Assembly: GCA_021234155.1 (NCBI GenBank)
Contig: JAJEKV010000142.1
Location: 1 to 64,000, forward strand
Length of the DNA: 64,000 nt
Direction of reading: 5' to 3'
Source of the DNA: Isoetes taiwanensis
Taxonomy: Eukaryota > Streptophyta > Lycopodiopsida > Isoetales > Isoetaceae
Part shown: positions 1 to 11,722 of the stretch, piece by piece
Numbering within the stretch: the stretch's first letter is position 1
Layout of the letters: every line of letters starts with the position of its first letter
The notes under the pieces: generated by a model
Seen by the model: the letters and a program-made list of their open reading frames with translations, nothing else
What the model was told of the DNA's origin: nothing
Databases searched by the model: none
Translations under genes and position numbers: made by a program

Positions 1-670
1 ATTTATTTAAAAGAGCACAAGGCAACTACTTAAGATTTGGAAACCATCATTGTGAGTGTGGACTTTACAAGTGGTAAGCCAAGTGCATATAGTTTAATAG
101 CATGGAGAAGTCATTTAAGGCTTTCTTTTCTCATACGTTGATAGCTTTGGTAGATGTAGTTTGATTTCTTCGAACATAAAGGGGCAAGATTGGGGGTTGA
201 TATACGTGTATGCACATATTGCCTAGGGCAAGAGGAGCTTTGTGGGCTAAGATAAAGAACTTGATGATGAAGATGTGAATTTAAAAAAAAAGATATATTA
301 AGTACCAAAACCCTATTTAATGTTCAAAGTTTTTGCGTTTGCATGGAGGTGATAGGAGGCTATTCCAGAGAACCATTCAGATCAATCCTTTTCATGAAAC
401 GCATGGAGTACCCAAAGTACTTTGGACAACATTCCAAAAGTGGTACACCCTAGCATGCTTTCACCCTTTTGTAAGTTCGTAAGTCATATCTTGAATGGCA
501 ATATCAAGTCTCCAAGTTGCTAGTGGCAAGCCATGTGTTTTGTAAAACCCCTTGGGTATTGTTTCATGAGCTTAAACCTGCAATGAAAATGGGCAGTATA
601 CAGAGGGATAAGGCAATCATTAGGGATCAATAGCTCTTTGATACGTGGGCTTTCTGTATAGCCCATCTCT
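1..670. other. Intergenic, nothing recognised
   Basis: AT-rich sequence with only short open frames on both strands. I recognise no protein family, RNA gene or repeat boundary here. Confidence 0.5.
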
Positions 671-1367
671 ATTCTAGATGTGTTACTAGCTAGGCTTTTC
701 ATTCATCTCAGCAAAATTCTACAATGGTTGAGAGTGGGTAGCTGCACATTTGCAAACTACCCACAATGAAAAAACACAGGGAATATCCAGTTATATCATC
801 TGGACCCCCAAAAAATTCTACAGATATCGATTAAGTGTACCTGCCGAGTGCTTATTGCCGGGATTAGAAAACCATGCCCTTTTGGGTTTTCGAGGAAAAA
901 CCCTAGTGATAAGGCCTCGGCAAGGGGCTTGGACACAACGTAAGGCTGCAAAAAGAATGCTCCCACAAAGAAACCCAAGAAGCCTGAAGAAGACGGAGTC
1001 GCGCATTCCACTGTACCTGCACCGCAACAAACTAGAACACAAAGATAAGAAAACAACAACCTCGAAAAGCGAGGGGCTGATCGCGCGTGCCACGCGTCAA
1101 AAAACAACCTCGAAAAAGCGAGGGGCTGGTCACGCCTGTCACGCGACCAAAAAAAAAAAAAAAAAAAAAAACAACATTTACAATAATATACACATTAAGG
1201 GAGGGTGGGTGGGAGTCAAGGGAACTGATGAGAGGAGAAAATGCCGATGAGAAGTCGATGAAGAACCTGCAAGAAATAGCAATCCCCAAACGAACCAGAG
1301 CCCCAGAAAATGCATGCAATATGGAAGAGATGCCTGCTCGCCCATTCGAGAATACCGATCCGATGGC
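671..1367. mobile_element. Dispersed short element, diverged copy
   Basis: This stretch is a diverged direct copy of the unit at 31,208-31,856. Shared blocks in the same order are the cattcatctcagca start region, the inverted pair gggttttcgag / gaaaaaccc around 889-908, the ataaggcctcggcaaggggc block and the ccgatgagaagtcg block near 1,242. The copy carries an A tract at 1,149-1,171. It has no convincing coding capacity; the overlapping frames on both strands are not conserved between copies. The element class is unknown and the ends are less clear here than at 31,208. Confidence 0.6.
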
Positions 1368-1369
1368 AT

Positions 1370-1505
1370 TATCTGTTATTTATATTTTGTTGTTATGTTT
1401 TGTGATGGGGCTTCATCCCCAAGTTTCATTCGAGGCTATGACCCTTTGCATGTACCCATCCCATAACTTGCTTGGTTTCCCATCTATCTATCTTTTTGAA
1501 AAGCT
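1370..1505 (+). mobile_element. LINE 3' tail remnant
   Basis: The order gggcttcatcccc, then cccttgcatgtacc, catcccataac, ggtttcccat, and a short tatc-type tail matches the segment at 3,895-4,030, which ends in a clear (ttatc)n tract. Shared 3' ends with a simple-repeat tail are typical of 5'-truncated non-LTR retrotransposons. No reverse transcriptase is attached here. Confidence 0.5.
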
Positions 1506-1871
1506 TAATTGAAGGATGGTAGGCTATTAAATCCATTTAACCCAAAAGCATGCAATTAAGTTTCCATGCATGTATGGTGGCCCCTATCAATGTGGATGGG
1601 TATGTTAAACCTTTATTTTTTGTTGTTGATGCAAGGGTTTAGAAAAGTGTGACGCTCCCAGAATCTGTACGACGCTCCCATCGTACAAATACGAAAATTC
1701 CCCTCCCGTGGCGACTATATCACCATGGTAGGGCCCTCCCTCTAACTCAGACCACTTGGGATGGCCAAGCGTCCGGACGAGGAACACAGAGGTGTCATTC
1801 ATCCCACGTTATCTATGGGAATCCTATGAATAAGCTTTGATTAAGTTAACAACAATAAACAGAACTGGATT
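1506..1871. other. Intergenic, nothing recognised
   Basis: Short open frames only. A gacgctccca motif occurs twice near 1,651 and 1,671, without further structure. Confidence 0.4.
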
Positions 1872-2166
1872 GGTTCGAATGCATTCTGGTTAAGTTAAAC
1901 TTGTAACTTAACTAAAGGCATGTCTGATGGGATTTTGGTTAACCACTAACTTAACAAGACGATGTCGATGTCTGAACAACTAGTAGTTAGGTTATAATTT
2001 TCTAACTTAACTATGTTTGGTGTGAAGAAATTTAACTTTATTCTAGTTAAGTTAAGTATTCAACACAAACTTAACTATTTTTAGTGTGAATGCAGTTGTT
2101 ATAATTAAGTTTAACTAGGTAGTTAATTTTTTTTAACTTAACTAAACGGCGGGTGCGAATGAACCC
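1872..2166. mobile_element. MITE-like inverted repeat
   Basis: The left end reads ggttcgaatgcattctgg followed by ttaagtt. The right end, reverse complemented, reads gggttcattcgcacccg followed by a ttagttaagtt block. The interior of about 295 bp is packed with gttaag/cttaac motifs in both orientations. No coding potential. The layout suits a non-autonomous DNA element; the flanks show no certain target duplication, so the superfamily is open. Confidence 0.45.
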
Positions 2167-2644
2167 TTAGGTTAATTAATCACTAATATCTTTAACATAG
2201 CTAATAGAATCCCTAGGTTAACCCAAGTCACATATCCTGGTGACGTGTCATGATATGTATACATATACCGTATAAATACCTGAACGTCACAAAAAGGCTA
2301 TAACAAGCAAGGGTTGTGATCACTGGAAGCTGGTATCAATCAAAATGACTAATATTATGGCAAAAGTTTAGACACAAATTTTCATTTAAAAGAGCACAAT
2401 AGTGGTGTCTCTTATTATGCAAGTGGCATAAAATAAAAAAATAGGCGCCATGTAGTGCAGCTTTTCGCCGGCAACACAGTTTCTAGCACAACTTTTGATC
2501 CAGGACTCCGTTTCAGGTGAAGCTTATTGCGTTGGAAAGCTCTTTCCAGGATCTTTCCGATGGTGTATGGTATGCCCATCTTTGGTTACGTTTTCTATGT
2601 CAGAACAGTCCTGTTCCGGCCGGCTTTAGTAGGGTTTGCAGTAT

Positions 2645-2704
2645 TGGATATTGTGTTCTAGATCTTTTGGATTCAGGATATTGTGTTCTAGATCTTTTGG
2701 ATTC
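2645..2704. repeat. 30-bp perfect tandem duplication
   Basis: A 30-bp unit beginning ggatattgtgttctagatc is present twice back to back. It lies in an open frame (2,517-2,756, +) where it encodes a 10-residue repeat, but I do not recognise that frame as a gene. Confidence 0.85.
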
Positions 2705-2760
2705 AGGCTTCTGCTTTGATTTAAATTTTGTATATAACCGCTTTGATTTCATTTAGAGAG

Positions 2761-3894
2761 CTTCACCATGACAGAAAGGGCCAGTAATAAGGAGAGATTT
2801 GGTGTAAGGATGGCCAGAGAAAAGAAAAAGCCTCCTACTCAGGAATCATTGTTTGCAGGGAGGTCCCTCGTCCCACAAGTGCTCGGTCTAGCATCTGACT
2901 CCATGGTCGGGGGCAAGCTAATTCCGGTGTAATAATGGATTTGCCATCTTTCTTTTTGGTCCCCGCCGACCTCTTCATATCGGCACAAGCGGTGCCCTGG
3001 TACATTTACCTTCCAAGATGGGAGGATCTCCAAAGTGCTCTAGACTTGCAAGTTCAAGGTGTTTGCCGCCTACACTTCGTGACAGTACGACTCATTCATT
3101 CGAGGGAGGAATGGCGGCCACATCTATGATCGTGTCTATTGAGAGATGGACACACTTATTCTGATTAATACATGCCTTCCTTCCGGACCCTAAAGCCCAA
3201 GTATGTGGGCACAAGTGATGCCTCAAAGATGCGGACATTAGATACGTAATTACACCCACGTAAGAAACATTGTGTTGAAGCGGAAGTGCGGACATTGGAA
3301 AGGGAACATGTTGAGGTGGGCGCATGCACATCTCCACAATCCCAAGGGGACCGTGGAGTCGCAGATGCTGGCTTAGCAGACAGGGAGCGTGCTACCTCGG
3401 TATCTTCTATTACTAGGAGCCCCGAACTTGCGTATTATAGGGGTTGCAGAGGCGTAAGATGATGCCCTTTATGATATGGATGATCTTTGCATTTTTTCAC
3501 CGATGTCATGCATGTGAAGGCTGGTGGAGTTGTCTCCGCTACTAGGTGGGAGCGGCAAGACCGATCGTCCCTCGCCATCTTTTGGTTCGGTTTCAAGACA
3601 CTCTTAGCCGCTTACATGTTCTTCAAACATGGAAACCATCTCGAGAGGGACTAGTTTCTCGATCTGGGAGGACCTCTCCCTCTTCAATTGTGTAACCGTA
3701 AGGAGGAGCTACGCAAGGTGAGGGCAGCAGCCTGCAAAAAAGAAATGGGCAAAGGTACGGGGAGGCGCAAAGAATTATTCTAGATCAATGGCCTTCCAAT
3801 CCTTGGACTGGCTATGTCTAGATAATTTTAGAAGCATAAATTTACTACTAGCATTAGCATTATCTTATCTTATTCTTAGTAGCCTTTTAATATT
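2761..3894. other. Intergenic, probable old LINE body
   Basis: No intact frame. The position directly before a LINE-type 3' tail (3,895-4,030) suggests decayed LINE sequence, but I see no reverse transcriptase or endonuclease motif to prove it. Confidence 0.3.
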
Positions 3895-4030
3895 TGGTTA
3901 TTGTGTTTGGTGATGGGGCCTAGTCCCCAGGTTTTAGATGGGTTGTTGCCCTTGCATGTGCCGTCCCATAACCGGTTGGGTTCCCGTGGACGTAAAAATT
4001 TATCTTATCTTATCTTATCTTTTCAAGGGC
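3895..4030 (+). mobile_element. LINE 3' tail with (ttatc)n
   Basis: The segment gggcctagtccccagg ... gttgcccttgcatg ... cccataaccggttggg ... is followed by cttatcttatcttatctt. It matches 1,370-1,505 and ends in a pentanucleotide tail. This is the usual look of the 3' end of a plant non-LTR retrotransposon on the plus strand. Confidence 0.6.
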
Positions 4031-4049
4031 AATTATGATTGGTCTCAGG

Positions 4050-4486
4050 GGGATCTCTTTATTTCCAGGTGTTATAGCTTGCTTGCTCGTCATGATATTT
4101 TACTTTTGCATAGTGAATCGGGAGTAGGTGCTAAAAGGGGTGAATATTTAGAATATAAAAGTGTGCTTGGAATAGTGTGCTACCTCTAAAGGTTGCACAT
4201 TTATGTGCATATTTTGAATAGATCTATTAGGGTGAATAGGATGATGCATACGTTCAAAAGTGATGTAAGTTCAAATTGCCATATTTGCCTCAGAGGTGAA
4301 AAAAATATTAAACATCGTTTCATACAATGTGTAGATAACCAATTGGTTTGGAATAAATTCAGAGATGTTATTCAAACTTCATTATCCCTGGAAGAGGTGG
4401 ATTCTGGGAGGTATCATGTCTCACGGTCCATGCCAAAGAAATTGAATGTCCATATATCCAAGGGGTGGATATGTTGGTATGTCTAG
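4050..4486 (+). pseudogene. LINE C-terminal zinc-binding relic
   Basis: The frame at 4,193-4,486 contains the spaced residues C-x2-C ... E-x-x-x-H-x-x-x-x-C ... W (CHICLRGEKNIKHRFIQC, then VW), which fits the zinc-binding domain after the reverse transcriptase of plant LINEs (zf-RVT). An upstream frame (to 4,189) has the kind of sequence that precedes it in such proteins. No polymerase domain remains. It lies after the tail at 3,895-4,030, so it belongs to a different insertion. Confidence 0.5.
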
Positions 4487-6029
4487 GAGAGAAGAAATCT
4501 CCTCACCCTTCATGGTCAACATCGCCATACATCTATTTTGTTTAGTTCTTTGAGGACAAAATTTGTGAAACATGCTAGTTGCTTACCAGTGGATGAGATC
4601 ATTGGAGAAGAGATTTAGAGCCACTATCTTAATCTGTTCTAATATTTTGATGTTGTAGTATGATTATTTCTTCATGATCTAGTTTGGATATTGGGTGTTG
4701 GTATACCATCCAACACCTCGTGTATTGTTGATTATGCATTATGAATCTTTCAAGAAAACAACACAACAGTAAAAAACTTATCCAGAAAAACATTGATGCA
4801 ACATGGCTTTAAAACTCGAAACTTTGAAAATGGATGGATGTACTGAGTATATTTCTTGCAGAACAGCAACAAGTTATGATATGCTTTTTATTCAACGATT
4901 AATGTTCCACAGTAATGTGTACCCAATCAATGTTGTATGAAAAAATCATAAGATTTTGATTGCTTTTTGATATGGTTTTCATTCAAAATGGTATAAAATT
5001 GATCGAAGTTAAGTTCAGGGTTTAATTAAAATTTTCTTGCTCAAAAGGTTGACGCACATACCAATTTACTAGAAGGTGCGATTGCTTGGAGCTAATCTTG
5101 ACTTTTGGATTCATTTAGAGCTATTTAAAAGATAGCAAATGAAACAGTAATGGGTATGGCCGGGTTTTGATTCTGCCCTCTTCAAGATTTCTCAATGGGA
5201 GGATTATTATACTTCAAGGTTCTTTTCTTTTCTTTTCTCCTCCTTTTGTAGTTCGTTGTATAGAATCCCTTATCTTGGGGTTGTAGAGATAATCCATATT
5301 TTATTCTTCTATCTTAGGGTTGTAGAGATAATCCATATTTTATTCTTCTACGCCTTTCTCTAAACATTGATGCCAAAGGAAGGCCAGTTTGTGCTCAAAT
5401 CTTGTTATTTCGCTAGGAAGTGTTAGTTTGAGCATTAGGGTCATAAACCTTTTCCATTGCGGCCAGCTTCTTGGAGGGACTATTCGCGTCTAGCGGATGG
5501 AAGTTTGAGGCAATAATAGGTTTGTGATACCCTTAGATATTTTGGGCCGCTTGCGCGCTACATTGATGAATTCAATGAGTGCATGCCCTAGGCCGATAAA
5601 TGAGTACAAAGCATAATACTATAGTCATTGTCTCATTGTCACATTTATTTACTTGACCATTTGGGTTGGGCAAATGAAGCCGAACATTTGATTGGTTGCA
5701 TGTCATGGGAGCCTACTTTCTTGTCATGTGCATGCTTCTGCTTTATTATTTCTCTAACTCTAGACTAGTCATTAAACACTTTGTTGCCTTGGCAAAAATT
5801 GAAGCATTCATTTACATTAATGCTAAATCATGGTCCCATATTGCTTTCGTTGTTGGTTTGGCATTTGCCATGCTGTAGATAGGAAATGAAAAGAGCCCAT
5901 TGGTTTAATTTGGTTACTTGGCTTCGTTCAAGTAGCAGCTGAAATGAGCAAGCATATGACACGAGCGCCGATGTGGTCTGGTACCGGAGCCTTCGACTTC
6001 AGTCTACGAATTCTTGGAAGGCATTTTCC
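4487..6029. other. Intergenic, nothing recognised
   Basis: AT-rich with short frames only, apart from the tandem repeat listed at 5,271-5,348. The last part is the likely upstream region of the SAUR gene. Confidence 0.4.
5271..5348. repeat. 39-bp tandem duplication
   Basis: Two adjacent copies of a 39-bp unit (tatcttggggttgtagagat...) that differ at one base (tatcttgggg against tatcttaggg). Confidence 0.85.
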
Positions 6030-6094
6030 ACGTCCGCATTTGAGATTTTTACACGTCGGCGAATGGTATTTTTCCACGTCATAGGTGGCACGTG
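6030..6094 (+). promoter_or_regulatory. Cluster of ACGT elements
   Basis: Four ACGT cores lie at 6,030, 6,053, 6,076 and 6,090. The last is a G-box (CACGTG) inside ggcacgtgtgcc. ACGT cores are binding sites for plant bZIP and bHLH factors. They lie about 330-390 bp upstream of the SAUR TATA box. A role in its control is inferred from position only. Confidence 0.4.
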
Positions 6095-6418
6095 TGCCCT
6101 ACCATCATATGCCCAATTCAAGGTTTGGCCTTTAGGGCAACCCAAGGGGCGTTGTCCCTCCATGCAGAGTTTGCCCATTGGTAAAACCCAAAACCTCCTA
6201 ACCATAAAAAATACCTAAAGCTGAGGACAATTGAAGAATATGAGCACGAGTCCCCTGCAGCAAAGAAGAGACGAACCAAACGGGTGTTAAATCCTAGAAA
6301 GCAGGTCGGAAAAAAGAGATGGCTGCTTTTTATTGGAACTGAATCACCAAAAATCCGCACCTACCTTACTGCACGGCCTGGCGACAGACAAGTAACTTGG
6401 AAGTTTTTTGTGTCCTTG

Positions 6419-6428
6419 CTATATAAGC
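6419..6428 (+). promoter_or_regulatory. TATA box of SAUR gene
   Basis: The string ctatataagc lies about 80 bp upstream of the chosen ATG, a normal distance for transcription start plus a short leader. The related site before the decayed copy reads ctaagtataaac, consistent with loss of promoter function there. Confidence 0.6.
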
Positions 6429-6508
6429 AATTTCGGCCCAGTGGCAAAATATCAAGCTCTCCTTCCTTGGATCCCATTCTGGCGCCCTCAAGATCATGCC
6501 ATTTTAAT

Positions 6509-6841
6509 ATGAGGAAAGGTCTAGCCCATCAATCTAGAGCCTTTCGATTCTCCCCCAAAAAGGGTTTGCTGAATAAGGAGCAGTCTGTGCCTACGGGATG
6601 CATTCCTGTTTATGTTGGAACATCAGCTGAACTCGAACGTTTTGTGATCCCTATTAGTTACTTGTCTCATCCTTTGTTTCAGAGGCCTCTCCAACAAAGC
6701 GAGGAGGAATTTGGGTTCTGCCAAGTTGGTGCTCTTGCAATTCCTTGTGAACCTTCTACTTTTGTTAGCGTTTGTAGTAATATCTGTCGCGAAAGGGGTG
6801 AATCTATCCTTAAGATCAACCACCTGAAGTTTGTGAAATAA
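6509..6841 (+). CDS. SAUR family auxin-responsive protein
   Basis: Encodes about 110 residues with the SAUR core: VPTGCIPVYVG, then ERFVIPISYLSHPLFQ, then EEEFGF and the IPCEPSTF motif near the C-terminus. Family knowledge: SAURs are small proteins that inhibit PP2C.D phosphatases and so raise plasma-membrane proton-pump activity during cell expansion; they are typically intronless, as here. The frame is open upstream to 6,284, but I chose the ATG at 6,509 because the TATA box lies at 6,419-6,428 and because 110 residues is normal for the family. The central part has GCIPVYVGTSAEL where many SAURs have a G-H-F-A-V-Y-V-G pattern. A decayed tandem copy lies 2.7 kb downstream. No break is seen in this copy. 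Confidence 0.85.
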   Translation: MRKGLAHQSRAFRFSPKKGLLNKEQSVPTGCIPVYVGTSAELERFVIPISYLSHPLFQRPLQQSEEEFGFCQVGALAIPCEPSTFVSVCSNICRERGESILKINHLKFVK

Positions 6842-8890
6842 ATGTATGATGCTTGTTCATGTAATGACGAGTTGCACAACCCTTCAATCCAGATTTTATG
6901 GCAATGGAGTTTATTCATTTATTCTCTACTTCCTAACCTTGTATGAGCGCTTACAAGTTAAAGACGGAACATAACCTTCTAATTGAACACCAAGTACAAA
7001 ACGTACAAGCTATCTCGGCATTTGATTAGAAGACAGCCTTTAAATGCAGTGGGAAATGTAGTCACCTCACCATAAGCATTGCCCTCCAAACCATAGTTCA
7101 AACTCCATAATGCATAGAACTTCCAAGTTAGGAAAACAGAAGACAAATTTATCAGTGTTCCAACCAACTGAAGCATTTTCACATGATACTTCAAAGTTTA
7201 TGAAGCATACGTCTGAAGTCCTGTTAGGATTTTAATGTCCAGATCAGGATTTTGTAGAAGTAACATGACTGATTTTTGGACTGCCCTGGAGGCAATCGGG
7301 CGGGATTTATGTTAAAAGACATTTTATTCAATTGATTTAGAGAATAGGTAAGTTTGTCGAGGAGAAGAGAAGTCTCTCCCACCACTTCTTCTTGCAGCTG
7401 TGCAGCGTGCTCCTTTGAATCACCCCGTCATGAATTGAGTACATCATGAAATTGACTTCGAATAAATAAGCAGGTTTTCTGAAATCTAATAGATATTTAA
7501 TTCGAAGAGTGAACTAAGCAGAAGTTTCTACATTAACATACCACTGACTTTTGGATACAATTTATACAGCACATTATGTTGAATTCAATAAGTTTAGACA
7601 TCTAGTAGCAATGTTGTACAGAATTATTACCAAATTGATTGTCATACATACATTTGAAAAAAACAAAACAGTGAGTTGTCTACAGCATTTATTAAAGTTG
7701 TCACTTTGATATATTTATACATTATTCATAAATCCTGTGGAACTGCACTACAGCACAAATGCAAACTGAAATCGGGCCATGACTATTAAATAACGTCTCA
7801 CTATGTTCCAGAGTTTGTGATAGATACTGTTTTGCTCCTAAGATAGGCTTGATAAAATAATCAACTGGGTATCTGTTAACACAATCGAGCCAACAATTCC
7901 ACACTACACTTTTGCACTTAATCTGTTGATTGCTCAATAAATCCTTTGGGAGATCAATTGCAATAACTCCATCATTGTAGGTCATGCGTCTGAGATTATA
8001 GAAGAAAACATGTAATCCAAGCTTGACTCTGTTGATAATCATGGAACTCAAACAAGGAACAGAACCAAAGCCACCGCACTGAACAATGAGAATGCCAATG
8101 CTTTGAGGTGCCAATGCTTTGAGGATGAATTCCAGTTTTATATAGCAATTCTTCCATGGCACCATCCTAACTTGTTTTATTGTCAACTAAGTCTCTCTTT
8201 CATGGAAAAATGCACGAGGATCATAGGCACATACAGTTTTATAAGCACACTTTTTGGGGATTCTAGAGAATCCAGACTATAGACTCCGAGTCTTTAACCA
8301 AAATACTCCATAGGCTGCGCTGGGCATTTTCTGCTGTCATTTGGCTTGAAACATGCAAAATCTAAAAGATGGAAATGCAATCATGCAGAAGGATTAAAAG
8401 GCAAGCACGAATCAGCCGACTCTCAATCTACATACACCAAACTCCAACAATATCTTAAAGCTCGAGAAATCTGAAAGTAGCTTTGCAATCCTTAAGCAAC
8501 AGCACCTTCATTATGCAAGGAACAGCGTGTATAAACTTGGAATGAACTTACATTCTGAAGTTTTGGATGGATCTTTCTACCTAGCAATGCACAGAAAAAC
8601 TTATGAGGCGTGTATAGGTCAGAGTAAAAGACCATTTCGAAAGTCTAGACAAATGCTCTGTGGCAAATGTCTTCAAGCAAACCCGATTCTTGTGAAACTG
8701 CACATGTTTACCTGCAACCATTCCCGTGGATCTTCCACCTTCCGTGCACAACATTGGAAAATAAACCTGCCAATTACCTAGAAATGTGCAAAATTGGTTC
8801 TGTTTTTGGGACATTCCAGCACGTTCCGAACCCAACCTCCATAGCATAGAACGTTTGAAAGCTGAAAAAAGAAAGAAAAACAAAAACAAG
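6842..8890. other. Intergenic between SAUR copies
   Basis: The first part up to about 6,910 is shared with the region after the decayed copy, so it is part of the tandem duplication. An open frame of 154 codons runs on the minus strand at 7,722-8,186, with no family I recognise and no conserved copy in the window. Nothing else is seen. Confidence 0.4.
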
Positions 8891-9236
8891 GGTCATTTTA
8901 TGCAAAGCTTTGCCCTTTGGGGCAACCCAAAAACCGTGTTTTGGGCTGCCAAAACGATATCCAACTACACGACAATCCTTCAGAGATACAAAAACATGAT
9001 TTCCCCGCATCGAAGAAGAGAGGAGCACAAGGCAACGTCCATATCCTAAAAAACTCAACCTAAATCAACAAAATCCGGACCTACCAGTATACTGCACGGT
9101 CTGGCGACAGATCATATGCGGCCGATTTGGACGTTCTTGCCTTCCTTGCTAAGTATAAACAAACTTGCCCCAGTTGCGAAATATCAAGCTCCCCTTCCTT
9201 GACATATTTTGGCGCCCTCAAGATCATGCAATTCTA

Positions 9237-9548
9237 GTATGAGGAAAGATCTAGCTCCGTCAATCTAGAATCTTCTTGCTATCTCCCAAGAAAGGTTTGC
9301 TCAAGGGAGCACTCTCCTACCATAGACGTGCCTATGGGATGCATTCCTGTTTATGTTGGAAACCCAAAATCCCTGTTAGTTACTTGTCTCATCCTTTGTT
9401 TGAAAGACCTCTCAAACAAAGCTAAGAGAAATTCTATGGTCTTGTTATTCCTTGTGAGCCTTCCACTTTTGTTAGTGTTTGTAGTATATCTCTGGCAAAA
9501 GGGGTTAATCTATCCTCAAGATCAACCATCTCAAGCTTGTCAGATAAA
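9237..9548 (+). pseudogene. Decayed SAUR tandem copy
   Basis: Sequence from about 9,060 follows the SAUR gene at 6,340 onward: the TATA region, the leader with ggcgccctcaagatcatg, the start region, the GCIPVYVG segment and the 3' flank all recur in order. The reading frame is broken. The segment between GCIPVYVG and the SYLSHP motif has lost bases, and further indels follow in the EEEFGF region. The upstream similarity starts near 8,905. It is therefore a whole-gene tandem duplicate with promoter, not a retrocopy. Confidence 0.8.
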
Positions 9549-11116
9549 TGTTGTATGATGCTCTAGGTTCATGTAGTGATGGGTTCGCACAATTCAATCC
9601 AATTTTTATCATGGCGATGGAGATTATCTACATATATTTCTTGAATATTTTATAGTTCTTGACCATAATGATCATTGTTCATTTCCTTATGTTATAGTTT
9701 TGACAAGTAGGTAGTTAAATCTGGTAAAATATTATTTGTCACTTGCTTAGAGGTTTTAACCATGACAGGGCATCAACTTCATGTTCTTCCTATTTTTGGA
9801 TTGCCTCCCAAATTTCATATTTCATATTTTTGGATTGCTTTGGTAGGCAACCCCCTGTTCCAAGGTGAATTGTTTGTGTTTGACAGTCAACATTATGTGT
9901 CTTAAGCAATTGTGAGAGTAGTGCTTTGTTTTGAGGGTGTATTCTTGGGCATTTTTCTAGTTCTGTTTCTTTAGCAGGTTTGCCTTTTCTGATACAAGAT
10001 TTGCTGCAATTCTAGCCTATCCATGATATTTTTGTGATGTGTCCTTATGTTGACCATAGGATCCAATCTAAGGGTTCTAAAAATTGTAAAAACCCCTTAA
10101 AATTAACCTCCTTTTTCGAGCGACGTACTTTTATTCAAAGGCCCATCAAGTGATCTTGCCATGCTCGACCTCCTTCCATCTATTCTTCATTTATCCTCTT
10201 CCTTCTTTCCTTGTTAATTGGACTATGCTGATGCTATCTCCTTTGGACCTTCATTTACTATAAGCTTATTCCTTTCTCCTTGTAGCATTCCATTTTCGAT
10301 GGTTTTAGCCTTGCCTTTTACTCCAAGATATATTTTGTATTTTTTGGTTTTTTCCGTCTCTATATGTTCTAACCTGTAAATGCAGCATCAATGCAAGAAA
10401 AGCTGGATTGCGTTGCACTACACTTGAGGCAAGAAGTCTGTTGTTGTAGACTTAGAAGATGTTTTCTTGGTGGGCGGGGTGGAATGAGATTTTTCTATTG
10501 CGAAAAAGATCGAGAACATTGAATATTCATTCAAGTGCAATGTTTGGAAGAAAATTCATGCCATTACAAATTTCATTTATATATTTGATGACTACAATAT
10601 GGATAACATCAAGGGAGAACATTGAATATTCATTCAAGTGCAATGTTTGGAAGAAAATTCATGCCATTACAAATTTCATTTATATATTTGATGACTACAA
10701 TATGGATAACATCAAGGGGGTTCATGCTATACTGGCTATACAACACACTATGGGCATTTATTTTTTAATATTCCACTGTTTATATTTTACGGGCACTAGT
10801 AACAAGTGCCATACATTATTTTGTCAAGTGTGAATTGCATGGTAAAGAAGTTGAGGATAACTTTGACATGTGGAAATAGAAGAGATCAAATAATGAACAT
10901 AAAAAATGCGCGGAATCTTGTTATTCATTGACATGAATCGCATGATGTTGTGAAGGGTATCATTCATCTTTATAAAAATGGTATTAGTAGTATTTGATGC
11001 ATCTACATCAGGTCCAACGTAAACTTGGTGTTCCAGTTCATCTAAGTACAATAATTGAATTGTAGACTATATTTGCACATCAAGAAAAATATGGTTTCTG
11101 TTTGGGACACAGGGAA
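9549..11116. other. Intergenic, one tandem duplication
   Basis: Nothing recognised as a gene. The 103-bp duplication at 10,512-10,717 is listed separately; the rest is AT-rich with short frames. Confidence 0.4.
10512..10717. repeat. 103-bp tandem duplication
   Basis: Two almost identical 103-bp units, each starting gagaacattgaatattc. Because 103 is not a multiple of three, the open frame through the repeat (10,459-10,833) reads the two units in different frames, which argues against that frame being a real gene. Confidence 0.9.
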
Positions 11117-11683
11117 TGTTACGGCAATGCCGGCTTGGGGGAGTGGCTCATGCACAACCAACGGGAGTTAATACTCCAAAGGCTAGAATTAATTGTTAAG
11201 GGTAGATTAATTGTTATAAAATGATATTTAATATCTAAGAGCCTGGCTGATAACGGGTCGCGGACCCTTGAGCAATAATATCCCGGGATCGTAACAGATC
11301 ATCCGGAATCAGGAAAAAGGGGTCGTGAAAAAGGTTGAATCGCAGATGTTCTTGGCCGAATCTAAGCTATTTGGAGTTCTTTACCTTTCTGATAGATATT
11401 TATGATAGGGAAAAGGTGAATCTGGAAATAGGTTGTTTCCCTCCTATTAATATTCAATCTCAGAATTTTCAGTGGAGCGTCTTAAGAAACCGTCTGCCTT
11501 GTTACAGTCTGCGTTGTCCAGCTTGTATTTGAGTTTAAGTTTCTTAACTGAGGTTGTGTAGCAGGATAACGATTTTTGCTTGATAACTTGAGTCCGGTTG
11601 GGTGGATAAAGCCTCCTAAAGATTGGAGTGTATCTATAATTTAGATTAGTCATTTAATCTGTTAAGTTTCTTTCTTTGTATCA
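11117..11683 (+). repeat. 5' LTR of degraded gypsy element
   Basis: Begins TGTTACGGCAATGCCGG and ends near TGTATCA, four bases or fewer before a primer-binding site. About 567 bp. The TG...CA ends and the position directly before the PBS and a gag-like frame identify it as a 5' LTR. I did not find a matching 3' LTR in the window, so the element is truncated or its right end is too diverged. Confidence 0.65.
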
Positions 11684-11686
11684 ATT

Positions 11687-11699
11687 TGGTATCAGAGCC
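11687..11699 (+). other. Primer-binding site, tRNA-Met type
   Basis: tggtatcagagcc matches the 3' end complement of plant initiator tRNA-Met, the usual primer of plant Ty3/gypsy and Ty1/copia elements. It lies between LTR and gag as expected. Confidence 0.85.
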
Positions 11700-11722
11700 G
11701 GCCCGCTCTTGAACTTGTGACG

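Noticed and set aside
796-1319. Several overlapping frames on both strands
   Set aside because: They fall within a dispersed non-coding element and are not conserved in its other copies at 31.2-32.2 kb.
7722-8186. 154-codon minus-strand frame
   Set aside because: No recognised motif, no copy in the window and no promoter or splice signal that I can see; kept only as a note.
10459-10833. 124-codon plus-strand frame
   Set aside because: It reads a 103-bp tandem repeat in two different frames, so it is a by-product of the duplication.
11687-11699. tRNA gene
   Set aside because: The match to initiator tRNA-Met is only the 13-base primer-binding site; no cloverleaf is present. The same holds at 40,918-40,930.
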